From Desulforhopalus sp. IMCC35007 (GTDB lineage: Bacteria; Desulfobacterota; Desulfobulbia; Desulfobulbales; Desulfocapsaceae): a DNA stretch of 58,177 nucleotides. The stretch spans positions 1-58,177 of the forward strand of contig NZ_SWCN01000028.1 of assembly GCF_005116575.1 (NCBI RefSeq). Reading direction: 5' to 3'. The first letter of the stretch is position 1, and each line of letters opens with the position of its first letter. The translations under genes and the position numbers were made by a program. Under the pieces are notes generated by a model that saw only the letters and a program-made list of their open reading frames with translations, was not told the DNA's origin and made no database searches. Of this stretch, positions 1-9,072 are shown piece by piece.

Positions 1-111
1 ATTGAATGCTTTGAAGTGCCGGGACAACAGCTTCAGATTGGAGAAACCACAAAACGCCAGATTGAACTTTATACTAAATTGGGTGTCACGCCACCGGCAT
101 CGTTACAATAG
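1..111 (+). CDS. C-terminal fragment of an unidentified protein
   Basis: Frame 1 is open from the first base to a TAG at 109-111 and encodes 36 residues ending in TPPASLQ. The gene starts outside the window. The short tail contains no motif I can assign. It lies about 185 bases upstream of ddl on the same strand. Confidence 0.55.
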   Translation: MECFEVPGQQLQIGETTKRQIELYTKLGVTPPASLQ

Positions 112-296
112 CCCGGGAATTTAGGTTACAGGCTGTTTGTCCTCTCTTTTTTAAAACAACCTTTATGTGCACCATTGTTGTTACTGTGTTAAAGTACACA
201 GCAATACCCTGTAATGGCAGGTAGATACCATTTGAAAGCAAGGGTAGGGAATGGACGCAAGCTCTTATAACTTTAGAAATAAAAAGGATACACTCT

Positions 297-1235
297 ATGG
301 AAAAAGAAAAACTGCATATCGCTCTTATCGCGGGTGGGGTTTCCGGCGAGCGACAGGTTTCTCTTAATGGTGCAAAAGGAGTCGAGAGTAATCTGGATCC
401 TGAAAAATTTATTGTTCGGCGGTACGACCCTTCGACTGATCTTGCAAAACTCGCCGCTGATGCTCCTGAAATTGATTTTGCCTTTATTTTACTCCATGGC
501 CTATACGGAGAGGATGGGACCATGCAGGGGTTTCTCGATCTCCTTGGTGTTCCCTATCAGGGGTCCGGAGTTTTGGGGAGCGCTATTGCCATGGATAAAA
601 ATCTGGCCAAGGAGTTGTACCGCCTCAACGATCTTCCTGTGGCCGACTGGATTGTGGTCAGTGGCGATGATGAAATTGATGGTCCCGCACTGGTGGAGCG
701 GTTTGGGCTTCCTGTGGTCATCAAACCGGTGAGGGAAGGCTCAAGCCTGGGGCTGACTCTGGCAAAGACCTTGGGTGAGTTACTTGTCGGTATCCACAAG
801 GCCCAGGAGCTCGACGATGAAGTGATGGTGGAAAAATATATTCATGGAAAAGAACTCACCGTGGGGGTGCTTGGTAATCGTGATGTTCAGGCGTTACCCG
901 TTATTGAAATTGTGCCGGGTGAAGGCTTTTCTTTTTTTGACTATGATGCCAAATATAAAGCGGGTGCCTCTGAAGAAATCTGTCCTGCACGAATCAGTGA
1001 GGAAATCAGTGGGCTGGCAAAACAGTATGCAACCCTTGCCCATAAGGCCTTAAGGCTCAGAGGGTATTCGCGGACAGACATGATCTTAGCAGACAGTGGT
1101 CAGCTGTATCTCCTGGAAACCAATACCATCCCGGGGATGACCCCGACCAGTCTGATGCCTCAGGCTGCAGCCGTGTATGGCCTTGACTTTCCTGCTTTTC
1201 TTGAAAAGCTGATCGCGTTGGGGCTGGAAGATTGA
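297..1235 (+). CDS. ddl: D-alanine--D-alanine ligase
   Basis: This ATP-grasp enzyme joins two D-alanines to make the dipeptide terminus of the peptidoglycan precursor in the cytoplasm. The 312 residues match the usual family length. Visible signatures are GGVSGERQVS near residues 13-22 with the conserved Glu18, LHGLYGEDG near 66, REGSSLGL near 146, and the C-terminal block LLETNTIPGMTPTSLMPQAA with the Mg-binding Glu and Asn. The ATG at 297 has an AAGGA ribosome site at 284-288. The gene appears to be transcribed alone: a strong terminator follows at 1328-1367 and the next gene faces it. It is housekeeping and shows no sign of decay. Confidence 0.96.
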   Translation: MEKEKLHIALIAGGVSGERQVSLNGAKGVESNLDPEKFIVRRYDPSTDLAKLAADAPEIDFAFILLHGLYGEDGTMQGFLDLLGVPYQGSGVLGSAIAMDKNLAKELYRLNDLPVADWIVVSGDDEIDGPALVERFGLPVVIKPVREGSSLGLTLAKTLGELLVGIHKAQELDDEVMVEKYIHGKELTVGVLGNRDVQALPVIEIVPGEGFSFFDYDAKYKAGASEEICPARISEEISGLAKQYATLAHKALRLRGYSRTDMILADSGQLYLLETNTIPGMTPTSLMPQAAAVYGLDFPAFLEKLIALGLED

Positions 1236-1327
1236 GAGGCTTTGAATTCTTTACAGCTGGCCGGTGTTTTTCTGCGCCTTTACTTCTGCAGCTTTTTTAA
1301 GACAACCAGCCAGGTTTTTTGAACAGA

Positions 1328-1367
1328 GGGCTGTGCAGAGTTGTGTCTCTGTGCAGCCCATTTTTTT
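1328..1367 (+). terminator. Intrinsic terminator of ddl
   Basis: GGGCTGTGCAGAG pairs with CTCTGTGCAGCCC over 13 positions (two G-T wobbles) around a 6-base loop and is followed by A and seven T. It lies about 95 bases after the ddl stop and just before the end of the opposing fdhD. Confidence 0.85.
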
Positions 1368-1429
1368 GTGAGACGATCTAAAATTGTGACCGTATCCTGT
1401 CTGTAACCCAGTTTTGGCTCAGGGACAGG

Positions 1430-2215
1430 TTATTTGACTATCCGCTGTGGCGCATGGAAGATATTGAGCCGGTCAGGTCTGGCGTAGGCCGCAAGGGTTG
1501 CTCCGGCCCTTCTTGCGATGGCAAGTCCAAGCGAAGATGGGGCCGTGCGGGACATTATGATGGGAATTCCTATTCGAGCGCATTTAAGCACCATGTCGGA
1601 TGTCAGGCGGCCTGTAGTGTAGATGGCGCCTCTGGGGGTGATTTTGCCAAGCAGGATGGCGCCCAGAACCTTGTCGACAGCATTATGTCTGCCGACATCC
1701 TCGTAATACACCTGAAGTTTCCCATCCTGCCAGAAACCACAACCGTGAACACAGTGGGTCTGTGGTCCGAGAGGGGAGTATTGCAGCGACTGCCTTATAA
1801 AATCGGCTATTTCAGGAAATGTAATGGTACATTCCGCCAGCGGTTCAAAGGCGCCTTCCAGCATTTCCTTTGATATTTTACCAGTACCGCCACAGCCCGA
1901 GGTGATAATGACCTCTTTGGGTTCGCTGACATCAACGTCGGCAAAAACCGCGATTCTCCCTTCAGGGCAGACGATGACCTCTCGTACTTCTTCAGGTTTT
2001 TTGATATATCCCTGGCCAAAAAGAAAGCCTGCCCCAAATTCCTCCAGAGCGACGGGGAGAACCATAGATGAGCCGATAGTCTCGTCATTTAGTGCAATGG
2101 AGTAGGGGGATTCAATGGCGACCTGTTCAATTTTTTCACTGGATCCTTCAGGTGTGATGACGGTTGTGACTGAACTCATTGTCAGGCTGGTGCTTGCGAC
2201 ATTTGCTGTACTCAT
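1430..2215 (-). CDS. fdhD: Formate dehydrogenase accessory sulfurtransferase FdhD
   Basis: FdhD passes sulfur from a cysteine desulfurase to the Mo-bisMGD cofactor and is needed for active formate dehydrogenase. Family blocks are clear: YEDVGRHNAVDKVLG, TGRLTSDMVLKCARIGIPI, SRTAPSSLGLAIA and the RPDRLNIF tail. The loop that carries the CxxC of E. coli FdhD reads SGCGGTG here, so the first Cys is kept and the second is Thr. I chose the ATG at 2215, preceded by GAGAG, giving 261 residues. An in-frame TTG at 2290 would add 25 residues that resemble no conserved part. Its client is very likely the Sec formate dehydrogenase 8 kb downstream. Confidence 0.94.
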   Translation of the reverse strand: MSTANVASTSLTMSSVTTVITPEGSSEKIEQVAIESPYSIALNDETIGSSMVLPVALEEFGAGFLFGQGYIKKPEEVREVIVCPEGRIAVFADVDVSEPKEVIITSGCGGTGKISKEMLEGAFEPLAECTITFPEIADFIRQSLQYSPLGPQTHCVHGCGFWQDGKLQVYYEDVGRHNAVDKVLGAILLGKITPRGAIYTTGRLTSDMVLKCARIGIPIIMSRTAPSSLGLAIARRAGATLAAYARPDRLNIFHAPQRIVK

Positions 2216-2678
2216 ATCTCTCAATTTTGTAGTGGGATAAAGGAAATTATTGGTGGAGGCTAGCCTATATGGAGTCGCTGACAATTTCAAGTACCTTTTC
2301 TTCCTCGTTTGTTATCTTTATAACAAGGCCTGTTGATCTTCTCTTCCGACGGTGTCTGGGACTCTTGTTAACTGGTAGGATGCACTGTAAATCTTGTCAA
2401 GCTACCGCGTCCATTGCTATTGCCCTTGCTTTTACCATTTTTTTTCCCTATTCTGAACTGCCTTTTGCGTCCGTTATAGATTGTCCTGAAACCAGCATGT
2501 AGTCATTGGTTTTCATAAAAATGATCTGGCTGAAGGCTGGTCGCTCCTCATGCAGGCTTTACAAGCATTGGGGCGAAATGAATCCCAGCGTAATTCCCGC
2601 TGAGTCGAATGAATGAAGTCCATGCCCAGGAGCTGACACCAAAACACGGTTTCCAGCTGAGCCGAGGTTGAAATATCT
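2216..2678. other. Divergent intergenic region between fdhD and the sensory operon
   Basis: About 460 bases with no convincing gene. It must hold the promoters for fdhD (leftward) and the binding-protein operon (rightward). A perfect minus-strand TTGACA lies at 2400-2395, but no good -10 hexamer follows at 16-18 bases, so I do not call a promoter. I could not fit a molybdenum-cofactor riboswitch by eye. Confidence 0.4.
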
Positions 2679-3827
2679 ATGAAGACAAGTAACCGGATTA
2701 TCCTTTTTGTTTTGTTTTTTATGCCAATACAAGTGTACGGGACCCCGTTAAAGGTCTTTGGTCCCCTTGTGCTTGGACAGTCCTGCGCCCTGAGTGGACC
2801 CGCTCAGAACCTCGGGCTTGAGATGCGCTCCGGCCTGCTTGCCGCCTTTGCTGATGCGAATGAAAGTGGAGGGGTCCATGGTCGTGAGATCATTTTGTTA
2901 ACAAGAGATGACGGTTATGAGCCGGATAAAGCTGTCAGAAATACTAAAGCCTTTATTTACGATGATCAGGTTTTTGCCCTGATTGGTGCAGTTGGGACGC
3001 CGACATCTAAGGCTGTTGCACCTATTATAACAGATGCGGGTATCCCCTTTTTCGGGCCATTTACCGGAGCTGAGTTTTTACGTAAACCGTTTAATAAGTA
3101 TGTGATAAACGTCAGGGCAAGTTATTTTCAGGAGATGGAAAAACTGGCCTCATATCTGGTCGAAGAAAAAAAGCTGAGCCGGATTGCCTGTTTTTATCAA
3201 AACGACAGCTACGGCTTTGCAGGCCTTAAAGGAATTGAAATTGCGCTGGCCAGGAGATCGATGGCTCTGGTGTCAAAGGGCAGTTATGAAAGAAATACGG
3301 TTGCTGTAATGGGTGCCATGAGAGATATCTATAAAGGCAGTCCGGAGGCAGTGGTGCTGGTTGGTGCCTATTCCGCCTGTGCAGAGTTTATTAAATTGAG
3401 CAAGAACAAATACACTGGCGATGTGACCTTCTGTAATATCTCTTTTGTAGGTACAGACAGCCTCCGTGAGGCACTTGGAAGGTATGGTGAAAACGTGATT
3501 GTCTCCCAGGTTGTCCCTTCCCCGCAGGATACCGGTGTTGGTCTCACCCGTGAATTCAAGAGAGCCATGGCAAAGTATCAACACGACGCTCCCATCAGTT
3601 TTACCAGTTATGAAGGCTTTATCGTTGGCAAGTTGTTCTGCGAAATTGCCCGTTCTGTCAAAAATGGATTAACCAGAGAGCGTTTTATCGCGGCCATGGA
3701 GCAGGGAGGACGTTTTAATTTAAATGGCCTGGTTCTCGAGTATGGGGTTGATGACCATCAGGGGCTTGACGCTGTCTATCTGACCCAAATATATCCTGAG
3801 GTGGAAGAGATTAAAGCTGGAAACTGA
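2679..3827 (+). CDS. LivK-type periplasmic substrate-binding protein, probably a sensory subunit
   Basis: A 382-residue periplasmic binding protein of the branched-chain amino acid/amide type (type 1 fold). A hydrophobic signal peptide covers about residues 6-21, with likely cleavage after VYG. The mature part begins with the family pattern LVLGQSCALSGPAQNLG and shows GAVGTPTSKAVAPI and ARSVKNGLTRERFIAAM. No permease or ATPase follows. The next two genes are a Cache-domain histidine kinase (35 bases away) and its regulator. The context therefore suggests ligand presentation to the kinase rather than uptake. The ligand cannot be read from the sequence; an amino acid, amide or small carboxylate is plausible. 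Confidence 0.88.
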   Translation: MKTSNRIILFVLFFMPIQVYGTPLKVFGPLVLGQSCALSGPAQNLGLEMRSGLLAAFADANESGGVHGREIILLTRDDGYEPDKAVRNTKAFIYDDQVFALIGAVGTPTSKAVAPIITDAGIPFFGPFTGAEFLRKPFNKYVINVRASYFQEMEKLASYLVEEKKLSRIACFYQNDSYGFAGLKGIEIALARRSMALVSKGSYERNTVAVMGAMRDIYKGSPEAVVLVGAYSACAEFIKLSKNKYTGDVTFCNISFVGTDSLREALGRYGENVIVSQVVPSPQDTGVGLTREFKRAMAKYQHDAPISFTSYEGFIVGKLFCEIARSVKNGLTRERFIAAMEQGGRFNLNGLVLEYGVDDHQGLDAVYLTQIYPEVEEIKAGN

Positions 3828-3862
3828 TATATCTATACTCCTTCTATTGCTCAAATATCTGT

Positions 3863-6292
3863 ATGCGACTCTTTAAAAAAATCTCTCTTTCATCCGCTCC
3901 ATTTTACGCGTCTTTGGTGGTAATTACCTCACTTGCTTTTTTTATCGGGATTTTCTGGGCAATCAATGAATATCAGGCATACCAGGAAAGTATTGAAAAT
4001 ATACGTAATACCTACAGGAGCCAGTACGAGAACCGGGTAAAAGAAGAACTCGATAAAGTTGTGGAGCTCATCGATTATCGCAGGCGTCAAAGCGCCCTGA
4101 GGGTGGAGGCGGAAATCAGGGAAAGAGTGCAGGCTGCCTATACCATTGCCTCCCATAACTACAGATTGTACAAGGATGAACGAAGTATTGATGAGATCCG
4201 GTCGATGGTGATCGAACTTCTTCGCCCAATGCGCTGGAACAATGAGAGAGGCTACTACTTTTCCGGCCGGTTGAAAGAGGCCAGAATCGATCTGTTTGCA
4301 GACGAACCTTTTTTTGAAGGCAAGAGTGCCCTTGAATTTGAGAGGATTGTTGGCGTCGATATTGTCGGGGATATTTCAAAAATTATATCTGAAAAAGAGG
4401 CTGGCCTCTATCGCTACACCCTGAAAAAACCTGCCTATCCCGGTAAGGTGTTTCCTAAGGTCTCCTTTGTGAAATATTTTCCTCCACTGGACTGGTTCAT
4501 TGGTGCCGGTATTTACAGTGACGATCTTGAAGAGGCCCTCAAGCATGAGGTACTTGCCAGAATTCAGAATATTCAATTTGGTAAAGATGGGGAGGTCTTC
4601 TGTTTCCGGCTGGACGGTACGATCCTCACCAATCAGAACGAGCGGCTGGTGGGGCGGTCCATTTCGACTCTGGTTGATGCCGATGGGAAAAAATATGGAG
4701 ACGCGCTCTACCATGCTTCCACCACCGGAAGTCAGAATGGATATGTCCACTACACCATTCAAAAAGAAGGCTGGGGCAGCCGCCAGCAGAAACTGTGTTA
4801 CGTTCAGGTATACCAGGAATGGGGCTGGGGACTTGGGGCAGCCATGTTTATGGATGCCATGGAGCTGAGTATTAAAAACGAGACGGAAACCTATAGAAGA
4901 ATTTCTTTCAAAAACGTCTTCACTTTCATAGTCCTCTTTGCCGTTGCGGTAATTTTTTTATTATTGAGTACCTTTTTTTATTCCCTGAAGATCAAACAGG
5001 GAATCAGTCGTTTTACCCATTTTTTTAGAGCTGCGACGGATTCAAAAGAAAAAATATCAACAGAAGATCTGGTGTTCAGGGAGTTTGAGGACCTCAGCCA
5101 CCTGGCCAACAGGATGGTGGAGGACCGAATCAGGAATGAACTGCTGCTCCACCGTGATGAATTGCGGCTTGATACCCTGTTGCGCCTTGGAATGATGGAG
5201 AAATACTCTCTGCAGGATAAATATGACTTCATTCTGAGGCGCATCGTCCAGATAACCCGGAGTGAAGAGGGCTATCTTGCCCTGGTAAACAGCACGCAGA
5301 GTCATATCACTATCTGCTCCTTTATTGTGAGCAGTGAGGAGGATGTCGTCGCCCGTGAAGGCGAACTCAACCAGGCCAGAACAGTTGAAGAGGGTGGCCT
5401 GCCAGGTAAGGCGGTTATGCGAAAGACTGCGGTTATCGTCAACAGTCAGGGGACTAGCCTCGTGGATTGTTATCCTTACACAAAAGAGGTGTTTAGGCAT
5501 CTCGATGTGCCAATTTACAATGATGGAAAGATTGTGGTCGTTGCAGGCGTTTGTAATAACGGCGAAAAATATGATAACTCCGATATCAGGCAGATGACGA
5601 TGCTGCTTGAGGGGATGTGGCTGCATGTTTTGCGTCAGTGTTCAGAAGAGGAGCTTGCCCGGCTTGAGCGGCAGATTATCGCTGTGAGTGAAGAAGAGCG
5701 CTCCAATATCGGCCGAAACCTCCATGATGATCTCGGCTCTCATCTTACTGGAGTGGAGTTGCTGAGTAAGGCACTGGAGCAGCGACTTTCTGTTGAGGCA
5801 CCGGAAAGATCCAAACAATTGGGGACAATTCGGGATCTTATTAAAGATGCGATAGAAAAAACCAGAAGATTGTCCCATGGACTCTACCCTGTGCATGTCA
5901 TAGAATATGGTCTGGAATCTGCGATAGAAGAGTTGGTGGTTGAGGTAGAGAATATTTTTAAGGTGAATTTTGATCTTTCCTGGGAAGGAAAAAGTGATGA
6001 CCTTGGAAAAAATACAGCAACCCATCTCCATTATATTATCCGAGAAGCTGTATTTAATGCCGCCCGGCATGGGAAGCCTCAAAACATCGGTGTCTACGTG
6101 CAGGTGGAGGAAGGAAAGTTCTCCGTCAGAATTGTTGATGATGGTATAGGGGTTGATGCGACCCCTGCTGCCACGGGGCTTGGCTTTCATACCATGAAGT
6201 ACAGAGCTAAGGCTATTGGAGCTGTGCTCGTTATCAGTTCTGGAAAAGAAGGCGGTACACTGATTTCAGTGACCGGTGAAGGTAAAGAATGA
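3863..6292 (+). CDS. Membrane histidine kinase: tandem Cache, GAF, HisKA_3, HATPase
   Basis: An 809-residue sensor. One membrane segment lies near residues 11-33. The periplasmic part has two Cache-like units, seen as RGYYFSGRL...PLDWFIGAGIYSDDLEEAL and GKDGEVFCFRLDGTIL...EWGWGLGAAMF. A second membrane helix is near residues 352-372. The cytoplasmic part has a GAF-like domain (about 450-590), then a NarL-family phospho-acceptor helix RNLHDDLGSHLTG with His621, and a C-terminal ATPase with EAVFNAARHG (N box) and DDGIGVD (G box). It overlaps the response regulator by 4 bases (ATGA). The upstream binding protein probably supplies its ligand. Target genes are unknown; the adjacent formate dehydrogenase cluster is the obvious candidate. 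Confidence 0.93.
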   Translation: MRLFKKISLSSAPFYASLVVITSLAFFIGIFWAINEYQAYQESIENIRNTYRSQYENRVKEELDKVVELIDYRRRQSALRVEAEIRERVQAAYTIASHNYRLYKDERSIDEIRSMVIELLRPMRWNNERGYYFSGRLKEARIDLFADEPFFEGKSALEFERIVGVDIVGDISKIISEKEAGLYRYTLKKPAYPGKVFPKVSFVKYFPPLDWFIGAGIYSDDLEEALKHEVLARIQNIQFGKDGEVFCFRLDGTILTNQNERLVGRSISTLVDADGKKYGDALYHASTTGSQNGYVHYTIQKEGWGSRQQKLCYVQVYQEWGWGLGAAMFMDAMELSIKNETETYRRISFKNVFTFIVLFAVAVIFLLLSTFFYSLKIKQGISRFTHFFRAATDSKEKISTEDLVFREFEDLSHLANRMVEDRIRNELLLHRDELRLDTLLRLGMMEKYSLQDKYDFILRRIVQITRSEEGYLALVNSTQSHITICSFIVSSEEDVVAREGELNQARTVEEGGLPGKAVMRKTAVIVNSQGTSLVDCYPYTKEVFRHLDVPIYNDGKIVVVAGVCNNGEKYDNSDIRQMTMLLEGMWLHVLRQCSEEELARLERQIIAVSEEERSNIGRNLHDDLGSHLTGVELLSKALEQRLSVEAPERSKQLGTIRDLIKDAIEKTRRLSHGLYPVHVIEYGLESAIEELVVEVENIFKVNFDLSWEGKSDDLGKNTATHLHYIIREAVFNAARHGKPQNIGVYVQVEEGKFSVRIVDDGIGVDATPAATGLGFHTMKYRAKAIGAVLVISSGKEGGTLISVTGEGKE

Positions 6293-6954
6293 AATCAAGA
6301 GTAATTATTGTAGACGACCACCCCATCTTTCGCATGGGTATGGGAGAGCTGCTCAACCAGGAGGAGGATTTTATTGTCTGCGGGCTGGCTGAGGATATTG
6401 CAAGCGCCAGGAAGGTGATCGAGGATGAATCGCCTGATCTTGCAATTGTTGATATTACCCTTGCAGGGGATAATGGTCTTGATCTCGTGAAAGAGCTGTC
6501 AAAACAGAGAAGTTCTCTCCTGATTCTGGTCCTTTCCATGCATGATGAACAGGTCTGGGCGGAGCGGGCTATTCGGGCTGGTGCCAGAGGTTATATCATG
6601 AAAAAGGAGGCCAGTGAGAATGTTATCTCTGCGCTTAGAAATATTAGAAATGGCAAGATCCATGTCAGTCACTCCATTATGGAACGTTTTCTGGACCGCC
6701 TGCAGATGCAGCCAGATACTCCAGCAGCGCCCACTGTGGATCTTTTAACAGACCGGGAACTTGAAGTGTTCCGTCTTATCGGCTCAGGGCTCTCAACCCG
6801 CGAAATTGCTGAGAGGATGAAGCTTGGTCTGAAGACAATTGGAACGTACCGGGACCGGGTAAAGCAAAAGCTTGGCCTCAAAAATGCAGCTGAATTGAGC
6901 CGCCGTGCAGTCCTCTGGACGGAAAAAGATTATTTCAAATCAAACAAGTCATAA
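6289..6954 (+). CDS. NarL/FixJ-family response regulator
   Basis: A 221-residue transcription regulator. The receiver domain shows the acidic pair Asp9-Asp10, the phosphorylation site Asp55 in VDITLAG, Ser83 and Lys105 (MKKEAS). A LuxR-type helix-turn-helix covers about residues 150-205, with LTDRELEVFRLIGSGLSTREIAERM in two overlapping blocks. The start codon overlaps the kinase stop, so the two are translationally coupled and form a cognate pair. The next gene downstream begins the formate dehydrogenase cluster about 220 bases on. Confidence 0.95.
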   Translation: MKSRVIIVDDHPIFRMGMGELLNQEEDFIVCGLAEDIASARKVIEDESPDLAIVDITLAGDNGLDLVKELSKQRSSLLILVLSMHDEQVWAERAIRAGARGYIMKKEASENVISALRNIRNGKIHVSHSIMERFLDRLQMQPDTPAAPTVDLLTDRELEVFRLIGSGLSTREIAERMKLGLKTIGTYRDRVKQKLGLKNAAELSRRAVLWTEKDYFKSNKS

Positions 6955-7019
6955 TTTGTAGGGAAATAACTTACACCGCTCGTTGTGAAAACCTTACAAA
7001 ACAAAAGGTGCTGTGCTGA

Positions 7020-7048
7020 TTTAATTTGGCGCTAGACTTTCTTATAAT
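7020..7048 (+). promoter_or_regulatory. Candidate sigma70-type promoter of the formate dehydrogenase cluster
   Basis: A perfect TATAAT at 7043-7048 lies 17 bases after TTTAAT (7020-7025, 3 of 6 matches to TTGACA). It sits between the response regulator and the polyferredoxin gene, about 130 bases before the start codon. The weak -35 would fit an activator-dependent promoter. Confidence 0.45.
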
Positions 7049-7177
7049 GACCAGCAATAACAGAGGGGTAGTTCTGTTGTTCATGGGCCATTACTATCGA
7101 ATATTTCATTTGATTTTGTGTAACAGTCCGACAACACATAGAAAATTACTGTTGGTGGCAGGGGTGACTCTGCAGCA

Positions 7178-9070
7178 ATGTGTAACGAAGGTTTAAAATT
7201 CATGGCTAAACTTTTTTCCACGTGTCAACTGGTTCAGGAAGGTTCGAGTGCACCTGAACTCAAGATGTCTGAAGTCAACCTCCACCCTGGTAAGGGTTTT
7301 TCTCCTGATCAGAAAAAAACCGTGCTTCTTTCCGGGGGCTTTTCTTCCATATCGCCAGAAGCTGCCTTTCCTCTTTCACCAACACTTTTCCTCAATCACG
7401 CGTTAAGCAATTATTCTTCAAAGAGCTTACAGATCATAGCAGATGCTGAGCTTCATCGACAGAACAGTGTCAACTTCCGGAGTTACACAATCGAGATGGA
7501 TACTCGACTCTGTGTTATAGGCAGCAGTGCAGTCGAGCTTAAGGACTTTATGGATACCTATGGTGGTCTTTTAGATATCAGCCCGTTACTGGTTGCCGGC
7601 TACGATATTGAGATCCCGACCGCCAGCCGGATACATCTGGCCCCACGGGTTGACGGTTGTAAGGTTGAGTATCAGGTTCGCTCAGCGATAGATCTGGAAA
7701 AATGCACCTATTGCGGGGCCTGCGGTACGAGCTGTCCTGAATCCTGTATTTCTGAAAATCTGTTTGTGGATTTTAGTGCCTGCACCTTTTGCAAAGAGTG
7801 TGAGAAGGTCTGTCAGGCTGATGCAATAGATATCCATGGCGCGCTTAATCTGACCGCAGACTTTCCTGCAGTTCTTATTCTTGGGGAACCAAAGATTGAC
7901 ATCAAAGATGGATCCACAAATGCCATTTTTCACAGCAAAGATCTGCAACAGTATTTTGCAAGTCTTTTTCCCAGCCAGATAGATGAGGTTATCACCCATA
8001 ATAAAACCTTGTGCCAGTACAGCGCAAAGTTGGGGCATGGGTGTGATCTGTGTGTGTCCAGCTGCTCCCACGGTGCTGTAGTTCAGGGTGAAAAAGGTGT
8101 TGTCGTTGATGCCCTGAAGTGTCAGGAATGTGGTGCCTGTGTTGCAGTCTGTCCCACAGGGGCTTTGCAGAATGAGAGGTTCAGTGATACGGCTTTTACG
8201 GAATATCTGGGAAGGGTCGAGCTGCCTTTGGGGGGCACGGTCGTTCTTGGAGATGAAAAAGCCCTGCACCGTCTGTGGTGGAAAAATCAACAGAAGAGTT
8301 TTGAAAATGTATTTTTTCTTGAATTTGAAAATGTTGGCAGTTTGTCACTCTTTCATTTTCTTGTTCTTCTTCAGCGTGGAGTGCGTAGGATCGTTGTCTT
8401 AGACAAAATGGATGCGGCTTCAGGCGGAGGGCTTTTTAAAAGACAGGTGTCATTTGCCCACAAAGTAACGGACCAACTGTTTGGGAAAACCGACGCTGTT
8501 GCCATCTGTTCGGCTGATGACTTTGCTGGTCTTGCCGAGACAACCTCTGGTGCACTCGTTGATGAGCCTCTAGAAGCCAAACCCTTTGTGAATCGCAGGC
8601 AATCGATTGCCTCAGCCTTATCCGCCCTGTGGCAGAAAAGTGGTAAAGATGTCAGTTTTGAGCCTGAGGGCTATGCTCCTTTTGCCTCGGTTTCCTGTAA
8701 CGTTGATCGTTGTACCCAATGTATGGCCTGTCTTAACGATTGCCGGATAGGGGCGATGCAGACAGACAGCTCTGTCCTGCAGCTCAATCATGTCGGTGCC
8801 CTCTGTGTCGGTTGTGGTATTTGTGCCCGGGTCTGTCCTGAAAAAGCTCTTTCTCTTTCTCCACAATTTACCTTCAGTAATGGCTTTTTTGCCGGTGTAA
8901 CCTTGGCCGAGGCCGAAGCTATGGCCTGCAAGAAATGCGGTAAGGTGTTTGGGACCAAGAAAAGTTTTGACCGGGTTATGGAAATTCTCAAGCAGAAAGA
9001 AGCTGTAGATACGAGTCATTTTGAATACTGTGAAGATTGCAGGGTCATTAATCTTTTTGAGACAGAATAG
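7178..9070 (+). CDS. Polyferredoxin-like multi-[4Fe-4S] protein of the formate dehydrogenase cluster
   Basis: A 630-residue cytoplasmic protein with no signal peptide or membrane helix. Cys-rich pairs occur at CTYCGACGTSCPE plus CTFCKECEKVCQ, at CDLCVSSCSHG plus CQECGACVAVCPTG, and at CTQCMACLNDCR plus CVGCGICARVCPE, enough for roughly six [4Fe-4S] clusters. CKKCGK and CEDC at the C-terminus look like a metal-binding ribbon. Part of the middle (about 385-425, FHFLVLLQRGVRRIVVLD) recalls FlpD/MvhD-like electron-transfer subunits. From memory, similar proteins lie next to a TorD chaperone and a small Tat protein in other formate dehydrogenase loci. Two starts are possible, 7178 and 7202 (MAKLFSTC). 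Its exact role, electron carrier or cluster assembly, is not known. Confidence 0.85.
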   Translation: MCNEGLKFMAKLFSTCQLVQEGSSAPELKMSEVNLHPGKGFSPDQKKTVLLSGGFSSISPEAAFPLSPTLFLNHALSNYSSKSLQIIADAELHRQNSVNFRSYTIEMDTRLCVIGSSAVELKDFMDTYGGLLDISPLLVAGYDIEIPTASRIHLAPRVDGCKVEYQVRSAIDLEKCTYCGACGTSCPESCISENLFVDFSACTFCKECEKVCQADAIDIHGALNLTADFPAVLILGEPKIDIKDGSTNAIFHSKDLQQYFASLFPSQIDEVITHNKTLCQYSAKLGHGCDLCVSSCSHGAVVQGEKGVVVDALKCQECGACVAVCPTGALQNERFSDTAFTEYLGRVELPLGGTVVLGDEKALHRLWWKNQQKSFENVFFLEFENVGSLSLFHFLVLLQRGVRRIVVLDKMDAASGGGLFKRQVSFAHKVTDQLFGKTDAVAICSADDFAGLAETTSGALVDEPLEAKPFVNRRQSIASALSALWQKSGKDVSFEPEGYAPFASVSCNVDRCTQCMACLNDCRIGAMQTDSSVLQLNHVGALCVGCGICARVCPEKALSLSPQFTFSNGFFAGVTLAEAEAMACKKCGKVFGTKKSFDRVMEILKQKEAVDTSHFEYCEDCRVINLFETE

Positions 9071-9072
9071 TT

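Noticed and set aside
2269-2502. A 77-codon plus-strand open frame upstream of the binding-protein gene
   Set aside because: No ribosome site, Ser/Phe-rich low-quality translation, and it lies across the fdhD promoter region.
2500-2678. Possible cobalamin or molybdenum-cofactor riboswitch before the sensory operon
   Set aside because: A few CCCGCTG-like words occur, but the conserved core and pairing of either class could not be fitted.
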